From positions 1,348,714 through 1,412,713 of the forward strand of contig NC_030997.1 of NCBI RefSeq assembly GCF_000149955.1: a stretch of 64,000 bases of DNA, in the 5' to 3' direction. This DNA is from Fusarium oxysporum f. sp. lycopersici 4287. Its lineage: Eukaryota > Ascomycota > Sordariomycetes > Hypocreales > Nectriaceae. The notes under the pieces are model-generated. The model ran no database searches. It saw only the letters and a list, made by a program, of their open reading frames with translations, and was not told where the DNA came from. Shown piece by piece: positions 55,194-64,000 of this stretch (position 1 is its first letter; each line of letters starts with the position of its first letter). The translations under genes were made by a program, and so were the position numbers.

Positions 55194-56465
55194 ATGCTGA
55201 TAGGACATAATCGACGATTACTGATCGTGTACGCCTCCTTGGCTAGTTTATGGGTCTTTTTGTTCCAGATCTGCAGACTCTACACGTTCTCGGATCCATC
55301 TTCCTTCTTTTATGACTCGGGACGAGCCTACGAGACGCGATACAGTGATATTCGGCAACGCCAAGCCGATGAACTACTCGACATTGCCGAACACTTCCCA
55401 GAAGAAGAGCTAGCGAAACTCCCCCTTTTCAACAACATAGCCAATACAATACCACGAGACTCAGAGAAGCGTATCTGTGTCGGCATACCGAGTGTCACGC
55501 GAGAACGACAGCAGTTCCTACCCAGAGCAGTGGCCTCGATTGTCCAAGGTCTCAGTCTCGAACAGAGACAGGCGATACACATCGTCGTATTACTGGCAGA
55601 CGATGATCCAACATCCCATCCCGCCTTTGGGAAAAGATGGCTAGACCGCCTGGTTGATGAAGTCCTCCTGTACGGCAACTCTTCGACAACCGATGCTTCC
55701 GATCGATACCGTAGCGTCGCGTCGGATCACAGCCATGAGCTCTCCCGAAACGACCGAGTCCACCGCGATTACGCTACATTGATGGCTGCTTGTCGGGAAC
55801 AAAGAGCAGAGTATTTTGCTTTGGTAGAGGACGATATCATTGCTGCGCACAACTGGCTAGGGCGACTATCTACTGCCTTGGCCAAACTCGAACGAGCCGA
55901 AGACGCAAAGAATTGGCTATACCTGCGACTGTTCTATTCCGAAACATACATGGGCTGGAACGCGGAGGAATGGCCGACCTATCTCGTCAATTCGATATCG
56001 GTATACTGTATCGTCTTGGCGCTCTACCTCCTGGTAGTGGCTATAGACACACGACGGAGATCTCAGACCTTTCACCCAAAGTCTACCATCTGGGCCCTGC
56101 CACATCTGACATTCTGGACAGTGTCCTTCATCCTCTTGTACTTCCTCGCCGGTCGTCTCGCAGTCAATCCGTATCCAACTGGCGTTCATGAGATGCCAAA
56201 CTACGGGTGTTGCGCACAGGGCCTAGTGATCCCTAGGCAACATCTTGACACGCTTGGCGCTGCCCTGAGCACCGCGTCCGATACTATTGCTGGCGACTCA
56301 CTCATAGAATATTTCGCCGATAGTCATCACCTAAAGAAGTACGCTATCACGCCAAGCGTACTGCAGCATGTTGGAAGGATGGGATCCTCGGATGTTGGGG
56401 GGACTCGCAAGGTTACGTGGAACTTTAGCTTTGAGAAGACCAGCGTCAGGAGATCACGTCAGTAA
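55194..56465 (+). CDS. PGAP4-like membrane glycosyltransferase
   Basis: Single exon, 423 aa from ATG 55194. An N-terminal membrane anchor (RRLLIVYASLASLWVFLFQI), then a lumenal GT-A-type domain with VGIPSVTRERQQFLPRAVAS, ADDDP and FALVEDDIIAAHNW, whose EDD is the likely metal-binding motif. Two further membrane segments follow in the middle (SISVYCIVLALYLLVVAI and LTFWTVSFILLYFLAG), then YGCCAQGLVIPR near the end. This arrangement, with a pair of membrane helices inserted in the catalytic domain, is that of PGAP4/TMEM246, the Golgi enzyme that adds GalNAc to GPI anchors; the fungal relatives' acceptor is not established. Gene structure intact. It lies tail to tail with the Zn2Cys6 gene. Confidence 0.8.
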   Translation: MLIGHNRRLLIVYASLASLWVFLFQICRLYTFSDPSSFFYDSGRAYETRYSDIRQRQADELLDIAEHFPEEELAKLPLFNNIANTIPRDSEKRICVGIPSVTRERQQFLPRAVASIVQGLSLEQRQAIHIVVLLADDDPTSHPAFGKRWLDRLVDEVLLYGNSSTTDASDRYRSVASDHSHELSRNDRVHRDYATLMAACREQRAEYFALVEDDIIAAHNWLGRLSTALAKLERAEDAKNWLYLRLFYSETYMGWNAEEWPTYLVNSISVYCIVLALYLLVVAIDTRRRSQTFHPKSTIWALPHLTFWTVSFILLYFLAGRLAVNPYPTGVHEMPNYGCCAQGLVIPRQHLDTLGAALSTASDTIAGDSLIEYFADSHHLKKYAITPSVLQHVGRMGSSDVGGTRKVTWNFSFEKTSVRRSRQ

Positions 56466-56507
56466 TAGACTTATGATGATCATTTCAAATTCAGTCTACT
56501 TGAGACA

Positions 56508-58763
56508 TCATATCAGTTCACCCTCAGTAGGATCCCTCATCAGGCTTTCCCAAAGATCTTGCCCATACGGAAAGACCATCTGGTAACCCTCACCGGGATT
56601 CGCTTCAACGCCGTCATCCTCAGCTAACGCAACGCGGCGTATAGTATCTCCAATATCCGCTTCAATGTCCGATGAGAACCCCGATGTGCGCTCGAGCTCC
56701 ATCAACGCGCCGAGCAATCGAACTCCTCTCCTGGCGATTGAGCTCGCCTGTGCTTCCTTACCAAGGAAGTCTTTCCCAAACTCGACATAACCGCGTAGCC
56801 TATCCCAGTCATGCGTGAGGGCATTCTGGGCCTTGAAAAGCAAAGCAAAAAGAAGAGTGATTGAGCAGCTGATCATGTAGGACAGCGTAGTCCACATTCT
56901 GCGGCAGATGCGTGCCTCGAGACAATCGGGCCATCGCTGGAATGCTTCGATGCTTCGTTTCGCTATCGTCACACACGACAGCTGCAGCGGATCAGTGGTT
57001 ATACCAGAGTTGATCGAGGGCAGTTACCTGAGAAAACGCGTATCGCCTGTCACGGTAACACGACAGTTGGAATTGGCGATGAACGATAAAGATCTAATAT
57101 CCTCGTCAGCTGTAAACATCATGGATCATTACTTGTCACAGACCTTCTGGGCGATACTCATCAGGAGCATCGCTGGCATTAGGCCCGTAGGCAGACCATC
57201 GGTTGCTGGATTGTCGCTTGGCGTAGTATTGACATCTCGTAGCGTACCAGACCATGAGAGATACAGGCTCTTGATCTCCTCATCGGCTCGGATAACTTCA
57301 TCATATCGTCCATCAATATCATCAGTCTCTGTACTTCCTTTCCGTAACATGTGATCATGATGTCTCCACATAACGACAGACACTGTGAGATTGCTGTCAG
57401 CCTTTATCATGCTAGGTCGAAGTGACTGGCCTTACTTTGGGCAAGGCAATTCGTCCAGGTAGTAATGGTGCTGATCTCAGCCGGATGCACTTCAACTCTA
57501 CCATCTTTAATCATGCGTTCTTCATCATCATGGCAATTAGCGGGCATTTGGGTGTTGAACTGCGAATAATGGATCTGGCAAGTATTCTGGAACGGGATCT
57601 GCAGCCAGTCGTACCGCACGAGAAACCACCAAACTCTTTTTCGTACCTCACGGTCAATGACACTATGGGTATCACTGTGGCAGACAACATTATGATCATC
57701 GTGTCCCAGTCGGTGCAGGTTCAGACATTGAGCGATGCGAATAGCAGCGGATACGAGAACACAAGTTAAGTCCGACTTGTCAAAGTTATGAGCAACCTGA
57801 ACCAGCAAACAGATTGTTTGAACCGAGGTCAGCTTATGCTTATCCATGAACTCGGCTTTATGCAGCATCTCTCTGCTCTTGTCGAACAAAGTACGCGACG
57901 CTTTACTGTCAACTTGCATGGCGAAACGTCAGTCAGTTGTAGAATAGAGATTTCCGGGCAGCTCACCTGTTATTGGCTGGGGTAGAGACGACAGGTAGTC
58001 GTTGTCGAGATGGTAGAGCGTTTGCTTGTGAAGTGTCAGATTTGCCAGTTGAGCAGCAGGGCGCGCATCTTACGGAGAGAAGAGCATAATAGAGAGCTAT
58101 CCAATTACTGTCACATGCAATCTTGAGAATATTCTCATCAAACTCGCGCAGAAATGTTGGCATATGTACCGTGTTATGCATCCAAGTCAAATGCTTCTCA
58201 TGAATCGCCAGCAGTGAGCGAGCATCCTCAACAGGCAGGAATGTATTCCACTTTTGAACAGGCTGCGTCATGGAGGTGGAAATAGACTCTCGTCCAATAA
58301 ATTGGTTGAGAATATTGCGCCGACCGTGGGTAAGAAACTCCAGCATGGCAGCAGCTTCGTTGGTCACCCTTGTGTCGGGCGTGGATAGGGAAGCCAAAAG
58401 GTGTTCAATCATTCGCTCATCAATCTGCGGTAGGGAATCATTGATGCTTGTAGCAGTGCTTCCAGCTGCAGGGTTAACAGTAGTAGGTACCTCCTCGATC
58501 GAAGCTGGCGACACTGTCGCGACGCTGGCCGCTTCTGGGACAGGTACAGGTGGCGGGTCATCCAGTGCTGTCGAGGCCTTGGAGCGCCCTACCGAGCGCC
58601 TCGAAACAACAGCGACGGGCTCTCGCTGACATTGTGCAGCTTTGCTCTGGCGCACGCATGCTGTGCAGGGAATAGTCTTGGAGCATTTGATCTTGCGGCG
58701 AGAGCAATTAGTGCAAGCGAGAACAGACCGCTGACTGCTTCGGACTGATCTCGGATTTGGCAT
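56508..58763 (-). CDS. Zn2Cys6 transcription factor with fungal-specific TF domain
   Basis: Six exons (58763-58074, 58024-57967, 57912-57436, 57382-57144, 57093-57028, 56981-56508) give 667 aa; introns are 46-54 bp. Residues 17-45 form the binuclear zinc cluster CTNCSRRKIKCSKTIPC then CVRQSKAAQC with six Cys in the normal spacing. A Ser/Pro/Thr-rich linker follows, then the fungal-specific transcription factor middle homology region (HEKHLTWMHNTVHMPTFLREF, VQTICLLVQVAHN, VRKRVWWFLVRYDWLQ). Zinc-cluster proteins bind CGG/CCG triplets as dimers. Three CGGCCG words in the adjacent 570 bp promoter, shared with the LOG gene, hint at autoregulation and control of that gene (inference). Small exon 2 and exon 5 (22 codons) are easy to miss. 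Confidence 0.85.
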
Positions 58764-59333
58764 GTGTAATTATTCCCGGTCGGCCGTGTTTTGCACAGTT
58801 GTGCGGGTGAGACATTTGCAACACGGCCGAGATTTGTGAATGGATCTGGTCTACATCCTTGTCCGGCTAAGCCCCGGCTATCACCACTTGCAGCAACATC
58901 AGATGTAATCTGTTAAGGTTTGGAGTATTGCGGTCCGGATTGCATAACTGGTCGACCAGTAGGTCACTGAAGAGTTTCTGGGTTACGTTTTAATGATAGA
59001 GGTTTGGTTTCACGCCCTGGATGATTTAAATTGGCTTGTTTTTCTGGGGCAGCCATAGGTATAGTCATAAATAACCGCCTGCTATGCAAAACTCGGCCGA
59101 GATGAGGAACACAAGTCGATTGGGATTTTCTTAGACATGGTGAGATATTGACTGAACAGATTTCCTCATAAATACCGTCATTCCTTATTCCCAACTCAAA
59201 TTTGTTTCTAGACTATTCTTTATTACAATCTTTCTTCTTTTATATCATCATCGCCATTAACTGCGACGTACCGAATTATCAGCGAACGCCTGGCCTACCC
59301 TACATCATCTCCATCATCGGCAACGCCACAGCC
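58764..59333. promoter_or_regulatory. Divergent promoter with three CGGCCG sites
   Basis: CGGCCG occurs at 58781-58786, 58824-58829 and 59094-59099. The first two lie in an 11 bp inverted repeat: TCGGCCGTGTT (58780-58790) and AACACGGCCGA (58820-58830). Zinc-cluster regulators recognise CGG half-sites, so these are candidate operators for the adjacent Zn2Cys6 factor. One chance hit in 570 bp would be unusual, three more so. Confidence 0.55.
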
Positions 59334-60068
59334 ATGGCTCAAGACGCTATGTCTCATGTAGCTCGCACCAAGATATGTGTGTACTGTGGAGCAGGCACTG
59401 GTGCCAGTCCCGCTCATATGGAAGCTGCCCGAGCGCTCGCCCGTGCGATGGCCGCAAATAAGATTGACCTTGGTGAGTGATACTAGGAACAGTCGATTAC
59501 TCAAATGGCTTTCTTAAGCACTTTTCACTAAAACTTGGCAGTTTACGGCGGTGGGACTGTTGGCCTCATGGGAGAGATCGCCAAGACTCTGGTCTCAATC
59601 AGCGGGCCTCAATCTGTTCATGGCATTATTCCTGAAGCCCTCGTCAAGCATGAACGAGCGGGCTCGCGCCGGGCCCAGAATATTCCTGATGAAGCAGTGT
59701 TTGGTCGAACCACCCTCGTCAAAGATATGCACACGCGAAAGAAGCTTATGGCAGAAGAAGTCTTTGCAGGCGCGCCAGGCAGTGGATTTATCGGTCTTAG
59801 CGGCGGCTACGGAACCATGGAAGAGATCTTCGAGACGACGACATGGATTCAGCTTGGCATTCACAGTCGTGGTATTGTACTTCTCAATGTTGATGGTTAT
59901 TGGAACGGAATTATTGACTGGCTAGAAAAGGCTGCCGAAGAAGGCTTTGTAAAGCCTGGAAACAAGGGTCTTCTCGCGGTAGCAGAGACTGCTGAAGGGG
60001 CTATTCATGCGTTGCGCGAGTACAAGGTGTCGAGCTCGATCTATCAGCTTCAGTGGGGATCTCAATAG
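59334..60068 (+). CDS. LOG-family nucleoside 5'-monophosphate phosphoribohydrolase
   Basis: Exons 59334-59472 and 59542-60068 with a 69 bp intron (GTGAGT...GGCAG) give 221 aa. The protein has the two signature motifs: VYGGGTVGLMG, and GLSGGYGTMEE, the PGGxGTxxE motif of the Lonely Guy/lysine-decarboxylase-like family with Ser in place of Pro. It starts TKICVYCGAGTG, a typical Rossmann-type first strand. LOG proteins hydrolyse cytokinin riboside 5'-monophosphates to free cytokinin; many microbial ones act more widely on nucleotides. No IPT domain precedes it, so cytokinin synthesis from this locus alone is not implied. It shares its promoter region with the Zn2Cys6 gene. Confidence 0.9.
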
Positions 60069-60381
60069 GAAGTGTAAAAAGGACAAACCTAGAGAACAAG
60101 AAATAACATGTGAGCCTGATTAGATCTCTGGACCGATAATGCCTCGTAAAACGCCTGCCAATACTTCTGAAGATGAGTACATGTCATTCACTGGCAACCC
60201 CTCCTTCAGAATGCTCTTCAAGCTACCCCAACCAATCAATCACCGCCGCCAACGAAGCTGCTGAGCCACCTAGACTTATCAGCCTGCCGTTTATTCATAT
60301 CTGTTCATTTTTATATTCCTGTCAGCCAAAAACCCATCTGATCAACAAACAACAAGGACAATCCTCATCGAAAAGGAAAGC
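60069..60381. other. Intergenic, no gene seen
   Basis: About 310 bp between the LOG gene and the second HET relic. No supported feature. Confidence 0.35.
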
Positions 60382-62321
60382 ATGGCAATCAACGGGAATT
60401 TTTCTCACGAAGTATTACGCGATCAGCAGTCATTTCGGCTTCTAGAGATTGAAGATGGCCCGAGCCATGGCACTATTAATTGTACTTTGAAGCCATATTC
60501 TCTTGCGACCGCACCTTCATATCAAGCCCTGAGCTACGTATGGGGACCTGGAGCAACGGCCAACGGTAAATCGATTCAATGTAATGGCCACAACTTCTTC
60601 GCCACCGACAATCTTTACGAAGCTTTGCATCGTTTGAGAGCAATCAGCGATTGTCGCTTCGTTTGGATCGACCAGATCTGCATCAACCAACATGATCTCC
60701 AGGAACGATTTCAGCAAGTTAGTATCATGAGAGATATATACAGCTAAGCTGAGCTCGTCAATGCTTGGTTGGGCGCTACAGACTCACCTGAATCTGCTCG
60801 TGTAGTAGACATGATCTCGACCATGGCAGCAGGTTCTTGGCTCTGAACTATGAGAATCGACGAACCCCTTGACGATGAAGAGCTACAGAGTCTCGGCCCA
60901 CCACCACAAAACTCTCCAACATACATGGCTCTCTCCAACATGCTGCGCCTTGCATATTTTTCCGGAGTCTGGATCATACAAGAGATCGCTGTTGCTAAAT
61001 CTTATCGGATCCTCTGGGGCGAGATCACCATCCGGGGCATATCCTTTACCGCTCTACTCCTGGCTGGCTACTGGCGCACAGTGCCTTAAAGTTGCCTGAT
61101 GCAACTCTCACGTTTAAGAATGCTGCCATGCTTCTCTTTGGGAATCATGTAGCGAAAGACTGGTACCACTTAGTCATCAGATTCATGGATTATGAGGCGA
61201 CAGATCCTCGCGATAAGATATATGCCCTTATCAGACTTGCGGACCAAACGGGGTACGACATCGTGGCCGATTACAGCATGCCTGTTCTCGAGGTCTATCG
61301 CGACTTTGCCGTCAAGATGATTTCTGTAACTAAGAAGCTTGATATACTTCAATACAGTACGGTTCAAGACCTCGACGCGGAGAAGGTACCTTTGTGGGTT
61401 CCGGATTTTCAGAAGGTAGCCAAAAAGCCGATCTATTTCTCCAGAACACAAAACGCATCAAAAGACACGAAAGCCATTGTGGCTACTTCTTATGGCCATG
61501 ATACACTGTCCTTGCGAGGGGTAAGCGTGGATAATGTTGCTGTAATAGTAATGCCCGAAACACCAAGCCAAGAATTATGGGAGAGCGCCAAGGAGAGATT
61601 CCGGCAGGTAGATCCAAGTCTCCCAGATAGAATGCTGCTGGATTTACAGGGTTGGGGACCTACGACTTGGATTCTCAACGTGTTCAAGATGGTAGATGAA
61701 CACAAGCCGGTAATTTCTCGCCAAAACGACGGGGACTTGATAACATGGCTCCTCAATTCTGTGACGGCTTGCTCGGTTCCGACATCAATGTTGACCGACT
61801 TCTGGGAGTATTTGGCATTAGCTATCGCCCGCTTCATGTTGATGCCCAACAAGAACAACGAGATAAAACTCCTTATCAAACTTCTTCGTCTTTTAGCACA
61901 AGCAAGCCCCCCACCGCTGGAATGGGAGTCGATACTCGAAGAACAACATAGACAGGCGCTAAGAGCTGTGCTCGTAGAAATCTACGACAACGAAGATGAG
62001 ATCGACTCCGCTTTGGAGCTAATAAAACTTCTACGCATTAGACCACACAGTAATGATAACAGCTTCAATAATTCAGTGAAAGAGGATCGCATGTTCTTTA
62101 TCACGGAGGATGGATATCTTGGTATTGGGCCGAAGTCAATGCGGCCAGGGGATCACGTTTGCGTTTTGTATGGTGGCCACACTCCTTTTGTTCTGCATCC
62201 AGTGAGAGATGCTGGTGATGAAGAGTATTTGTTCTTGGGGGAGTCTTTCGTCAATGGCCTGATGAATGGTGAGGTTTTGGAGGATGAAGGGGCAGTTGAT
62301 AAATGGTTCGATTTAAGGTAA
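60382..62321 (+). pseudogene. HET-domain protein, decayed copy 2
   Basis: ATG 60382 starts a HET domain: FRLLEIEDG, YQALSYVWGP, LYEALHRLR, WIDQICINQHD and RFQQVSIMRDIYS. A TAA at 60745-60747 interrupts it; the same frame continues with AELVNAWLGATDSPES, reaches a second stop (TGA near 60844) and then reads DEPLDDEELQSLGPPP and FSGVWIIQEIAVAKSY. Near 61075 it shifts to another frame which carries the rest from about 61092 to 62321 (DYEATDPRDKIYALIRLAD, VPLWVPDFQK, MRPGDHVCVLYGG). Both stops are inside conserved blocks and no intron removes them. Two stops and one frameshift make this a pseudogene of a typical HET/ankyrin-less incompatibility protein. Confidence 0.75.
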
Positions 62322-62682
62322 TAGATGGAATGCTCACTTTGCATATAAGGTCTTCTGAGCTCGGATTAGTTTGCTGATATCACTGAGCCGCCCTGTCATT
62401 TTTTTGACGGATCGATTGCATATGAGTTATGGCACAGAGCTGTTTATCGTCTGTGATAATTTTAGAGTCGCCAGCTGAAAAGATATTTATAGAAATATGT
62501 AAGCCCCCAAACAAGTCTGAAATGGCAGTAAGCTGCATGAAATGCCAGCAGCTGATTGGTTGTAAGACGCAGCTGGAAAAGCCGTTATCTAGGACTTACT
62601 CACAGCCTGATTTTGGTCTGCAGTACATAAACAATAGTGCCTCAAGCTTGATCGTGCCCTTTTGGTTTAGTTACCAGCGACC
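62322..62682. other. Intergenic, no gene seen
   Basis: About 360 bp, the promoter of the last gene. No supported feature. Confidence 0.4.
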
Positions 62683-64000
62683 ATGGAGCACAAGTCATTT
62701 TTCAGTTACCCCATTACCCAACCCTTTCCCTTTCGATGGTTCACCCCGGTTGCTGTCATAGGCGGTATCGTGTTCATCGCGCTCTTCACTTTGATGAACT
62801 TTGCCTCGAGTAGCTATGAACTCATCGTCCAGAACTCACTGGATCCAAATGCTACTGTTTCTAGGCGTGGCTTGCTGCATCGCTACCCATCCTTTCTGAC
62901 TACCAAAGTGCAACCCAAATGTCAGCCTGCCACGTTACCAGTAAACAGCGATTTCTTCACCAACAATACCGCTCTAACCTACACGTTGACAAGCGTCTGG
63001 GAGAGAGGAAAAGATGGCCAGCGGGTCATTTCGCCCGCTCTCACATATCACGGAAACATCCTGCAGGACTGCTCTGTCCACTCTGTGGAAATCGACTTTG
63101 ATTCCTTAGACAGGGCCGGAAAACAGATTGGTTTTTGCGAATGGGGCGCTGTGCTGCGGTCGTACATATCGTGCAAGATCGACACCCCGGCCGGAGAAGT
63201 CTTCTTCAACATGACGCAGACTTATGACTATGTTCCTGATACCACTTCCTTCGATAGTCTCGGCAAGTTTCTTGGTACCGGGTTCCTTGGTCGTAACAAG
63301 ACAACGCAAGCTAGCCTCTGGTGGGGCGAGTCCCTGATGTCTACATTCTGGGGAGAAGTCACGCTGATGCTCCAGGACCAGCGGGGGGCTTACAAAGACG
63401 ACGATGACAAAATAGAACTCAACAAGGGCACTGTTTCTTTCATGATCAATGATACGAACCCTAATATTGAAGACTTGCGCTTTTTCAGCCTCGATTATCG
63501 TTTCTACGGTAGCAGAATCAACGAGGTAGCCTGCTGTCCCGGCTTACCGCTTCCCTTAACGGCAAAGGTCCTAGATGAGAGCGACACTTATCCGAACATA
63601 TGGATAAAAGCAGACTCGCTGGCAAAAGCGGCGTATTCGACAATACTCGTTGATCTCGGCCAGGAAGCAGCCTCCAAATCCAATATCCTCACCGACACCA
63701 AGTTGCTGACGCGCTACACGGCCAACTTCTCCACAGCGCGCATGGCAAATCTGAGATCAGGTCCTGCGAACGACAGTTACAGCGCACTAAAGAAAACGAC
63801 GGGCCATTTAGGTATCACGCCTTCTGTCATTGCTACGACGTACATCTGTCAGGTCCCGCGGCTCAAGCCAGCGGGGAATCTCATCGTTGCTATCATCGTA
63901 GCTGATCTTGTGCTGCTTCAAGCTGTATGGCAACTCTACAAGCTTTCCGCTGAATTCTATCTCAGTAAGAAGCATCGGGATTCGGCTCCGTGTGAGAGAT
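62683..64000 (+). CDS. Membrane-anchored protein with large extracytosolic domain, cut by window end
   Basis: From ATG 62683 (CCATGG context) the frame stays open to the end of the window, 439 codons, with no stop and no intron needed. A hydrophobic helix at about 22-40 (PVAVIGGIVFIALFTLMNF) precedes a long soluble region with several N-x-S/T sites and about eight Cys; a second hydrophobic segment (NLIVAIIVADLVLLQAVWQL) is at about 400-420. So a large domain probably lies between two membrane helices. I do not recognise the family. It contains the natural sequence YKDDDDK (63391-63411). The 3-prime end lies outside. Confidence 0.75.
   Translation, partial: MEHKSFFSYPITQPFPFRWFTPVAVIGGIVFIALFTLMNFASSSYELIVQNSLDPNATVSRRGLLHRYPSFLTTKVQPKCQPATLPVNSDFFTNNTALTYTLTSVWERGKDGQRVISPALTYHGNILQDCSVHSVEIDFDSLDRAGKQIGFCEWGAVLRSYISCKIDTPAGEVFFNMTQTYDYVPDTTSFDSLGKFLGTGFLGRNKTTQASLWWGESLMSTFWGEVTLMLQDQRGAYKDDDDKIELNKGTVSFMINDTNPNIEDLRFFSLDYRFYGSRINEVACCPGLPLPLTAKVLDESDTYPNIWIKADSLAKAAYSTILVDLGQEAASKSNILTDTKLLTRYTANFSTARMANLRSGPANDSYSALKKTTGHLGITPSVIATTYICQVPRLKPAGNLIVAIIVADLVLLQAVWQLYKLSAEFYLSKKHRDSAPCER

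Noticed and set aside
59334..60068. Calling the LOG gene part of a cytokinin biosynthesis cluster
   Set aside because: No isopentenyltransferase or other cluster gene is present in the window.

Overview
The window is nuclear DNA of a filamentous ascomycete, most probably a Fusarium or close Sordariomycete (inference). Most genes carry short GT-AG introns of 43-69 bp with CTNAC-type branch sites. The repertoire is that of a plant-associated fungus: GH10 xylanase, AA9 LPMO, a necrosis-inducing NLP, small secreted proteins, NACHT-WD40 and HET proteins, a LaeA-like methyltransferase and a pisatin-demethylase-like P450. No prokaryotic features, rRNA, tRNA or CRISPR array were seen.

Layout. 0-10 kb: a secreted type-B carboxylesterase, three related F-box genes (A inverted; A and C clearly decayed; B with one apparent frameshift), and a fourth, unrelated F-box-like gene with two introns. 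10-20 kb: a DAL5-type MFS permease, a GH10 xylanase with an XlnR-type site upstream, a gene-poor 3.8 kb stretch, and an AA9 LPMO. 20-26 kb: one 1,486-residue NLR (NACHT-N, NACHT, WD40 propeller) in five exons. 26-34 kb: two small secreted Cys-rich proteins, a frameshifted short gene, an NLP and a Ham1-type ITPase. 34-38 kb: an intracellular-looking subtilase flanked by related short AT-rich repeats with TAAGAAAACT termini (MITE-like). 38-44 kb: a second carboxylesterase, a SAT4/Pth11-like membrane protein and two tandem Thr-rich secreted paralogues. 44-50 kb: a P450 and a LaeA-like methyltransferase, divergently transcribed, plus a decayed BBE-type FAD oxidase. 51-64 kb: a tiny secreted protein, two decayed HET genes, a PGAP4-like glycosyltransferase, a Zn2Cys6 regulator divergent from a LOG-family enzyme, and a membrane protein cut by the window end.

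Themes. Extracellular attack (two esterases, GH10, AA9, NLP, small secreted proteins) is mixed with self/non-self or immune-type genes (NLR, two HET, F-box), many of them broken. Single-copy housekeeping genes (ITPase, PGAP4-like) look intact. Decay of recognition genes, tandem paralogues and short repeats suggest a fast-evolving, perhaps subtelomeric or accessory-like, region. Exon borders were read by eye from splice motifs, frame continuity and family similarity; none was tested against transcripts.
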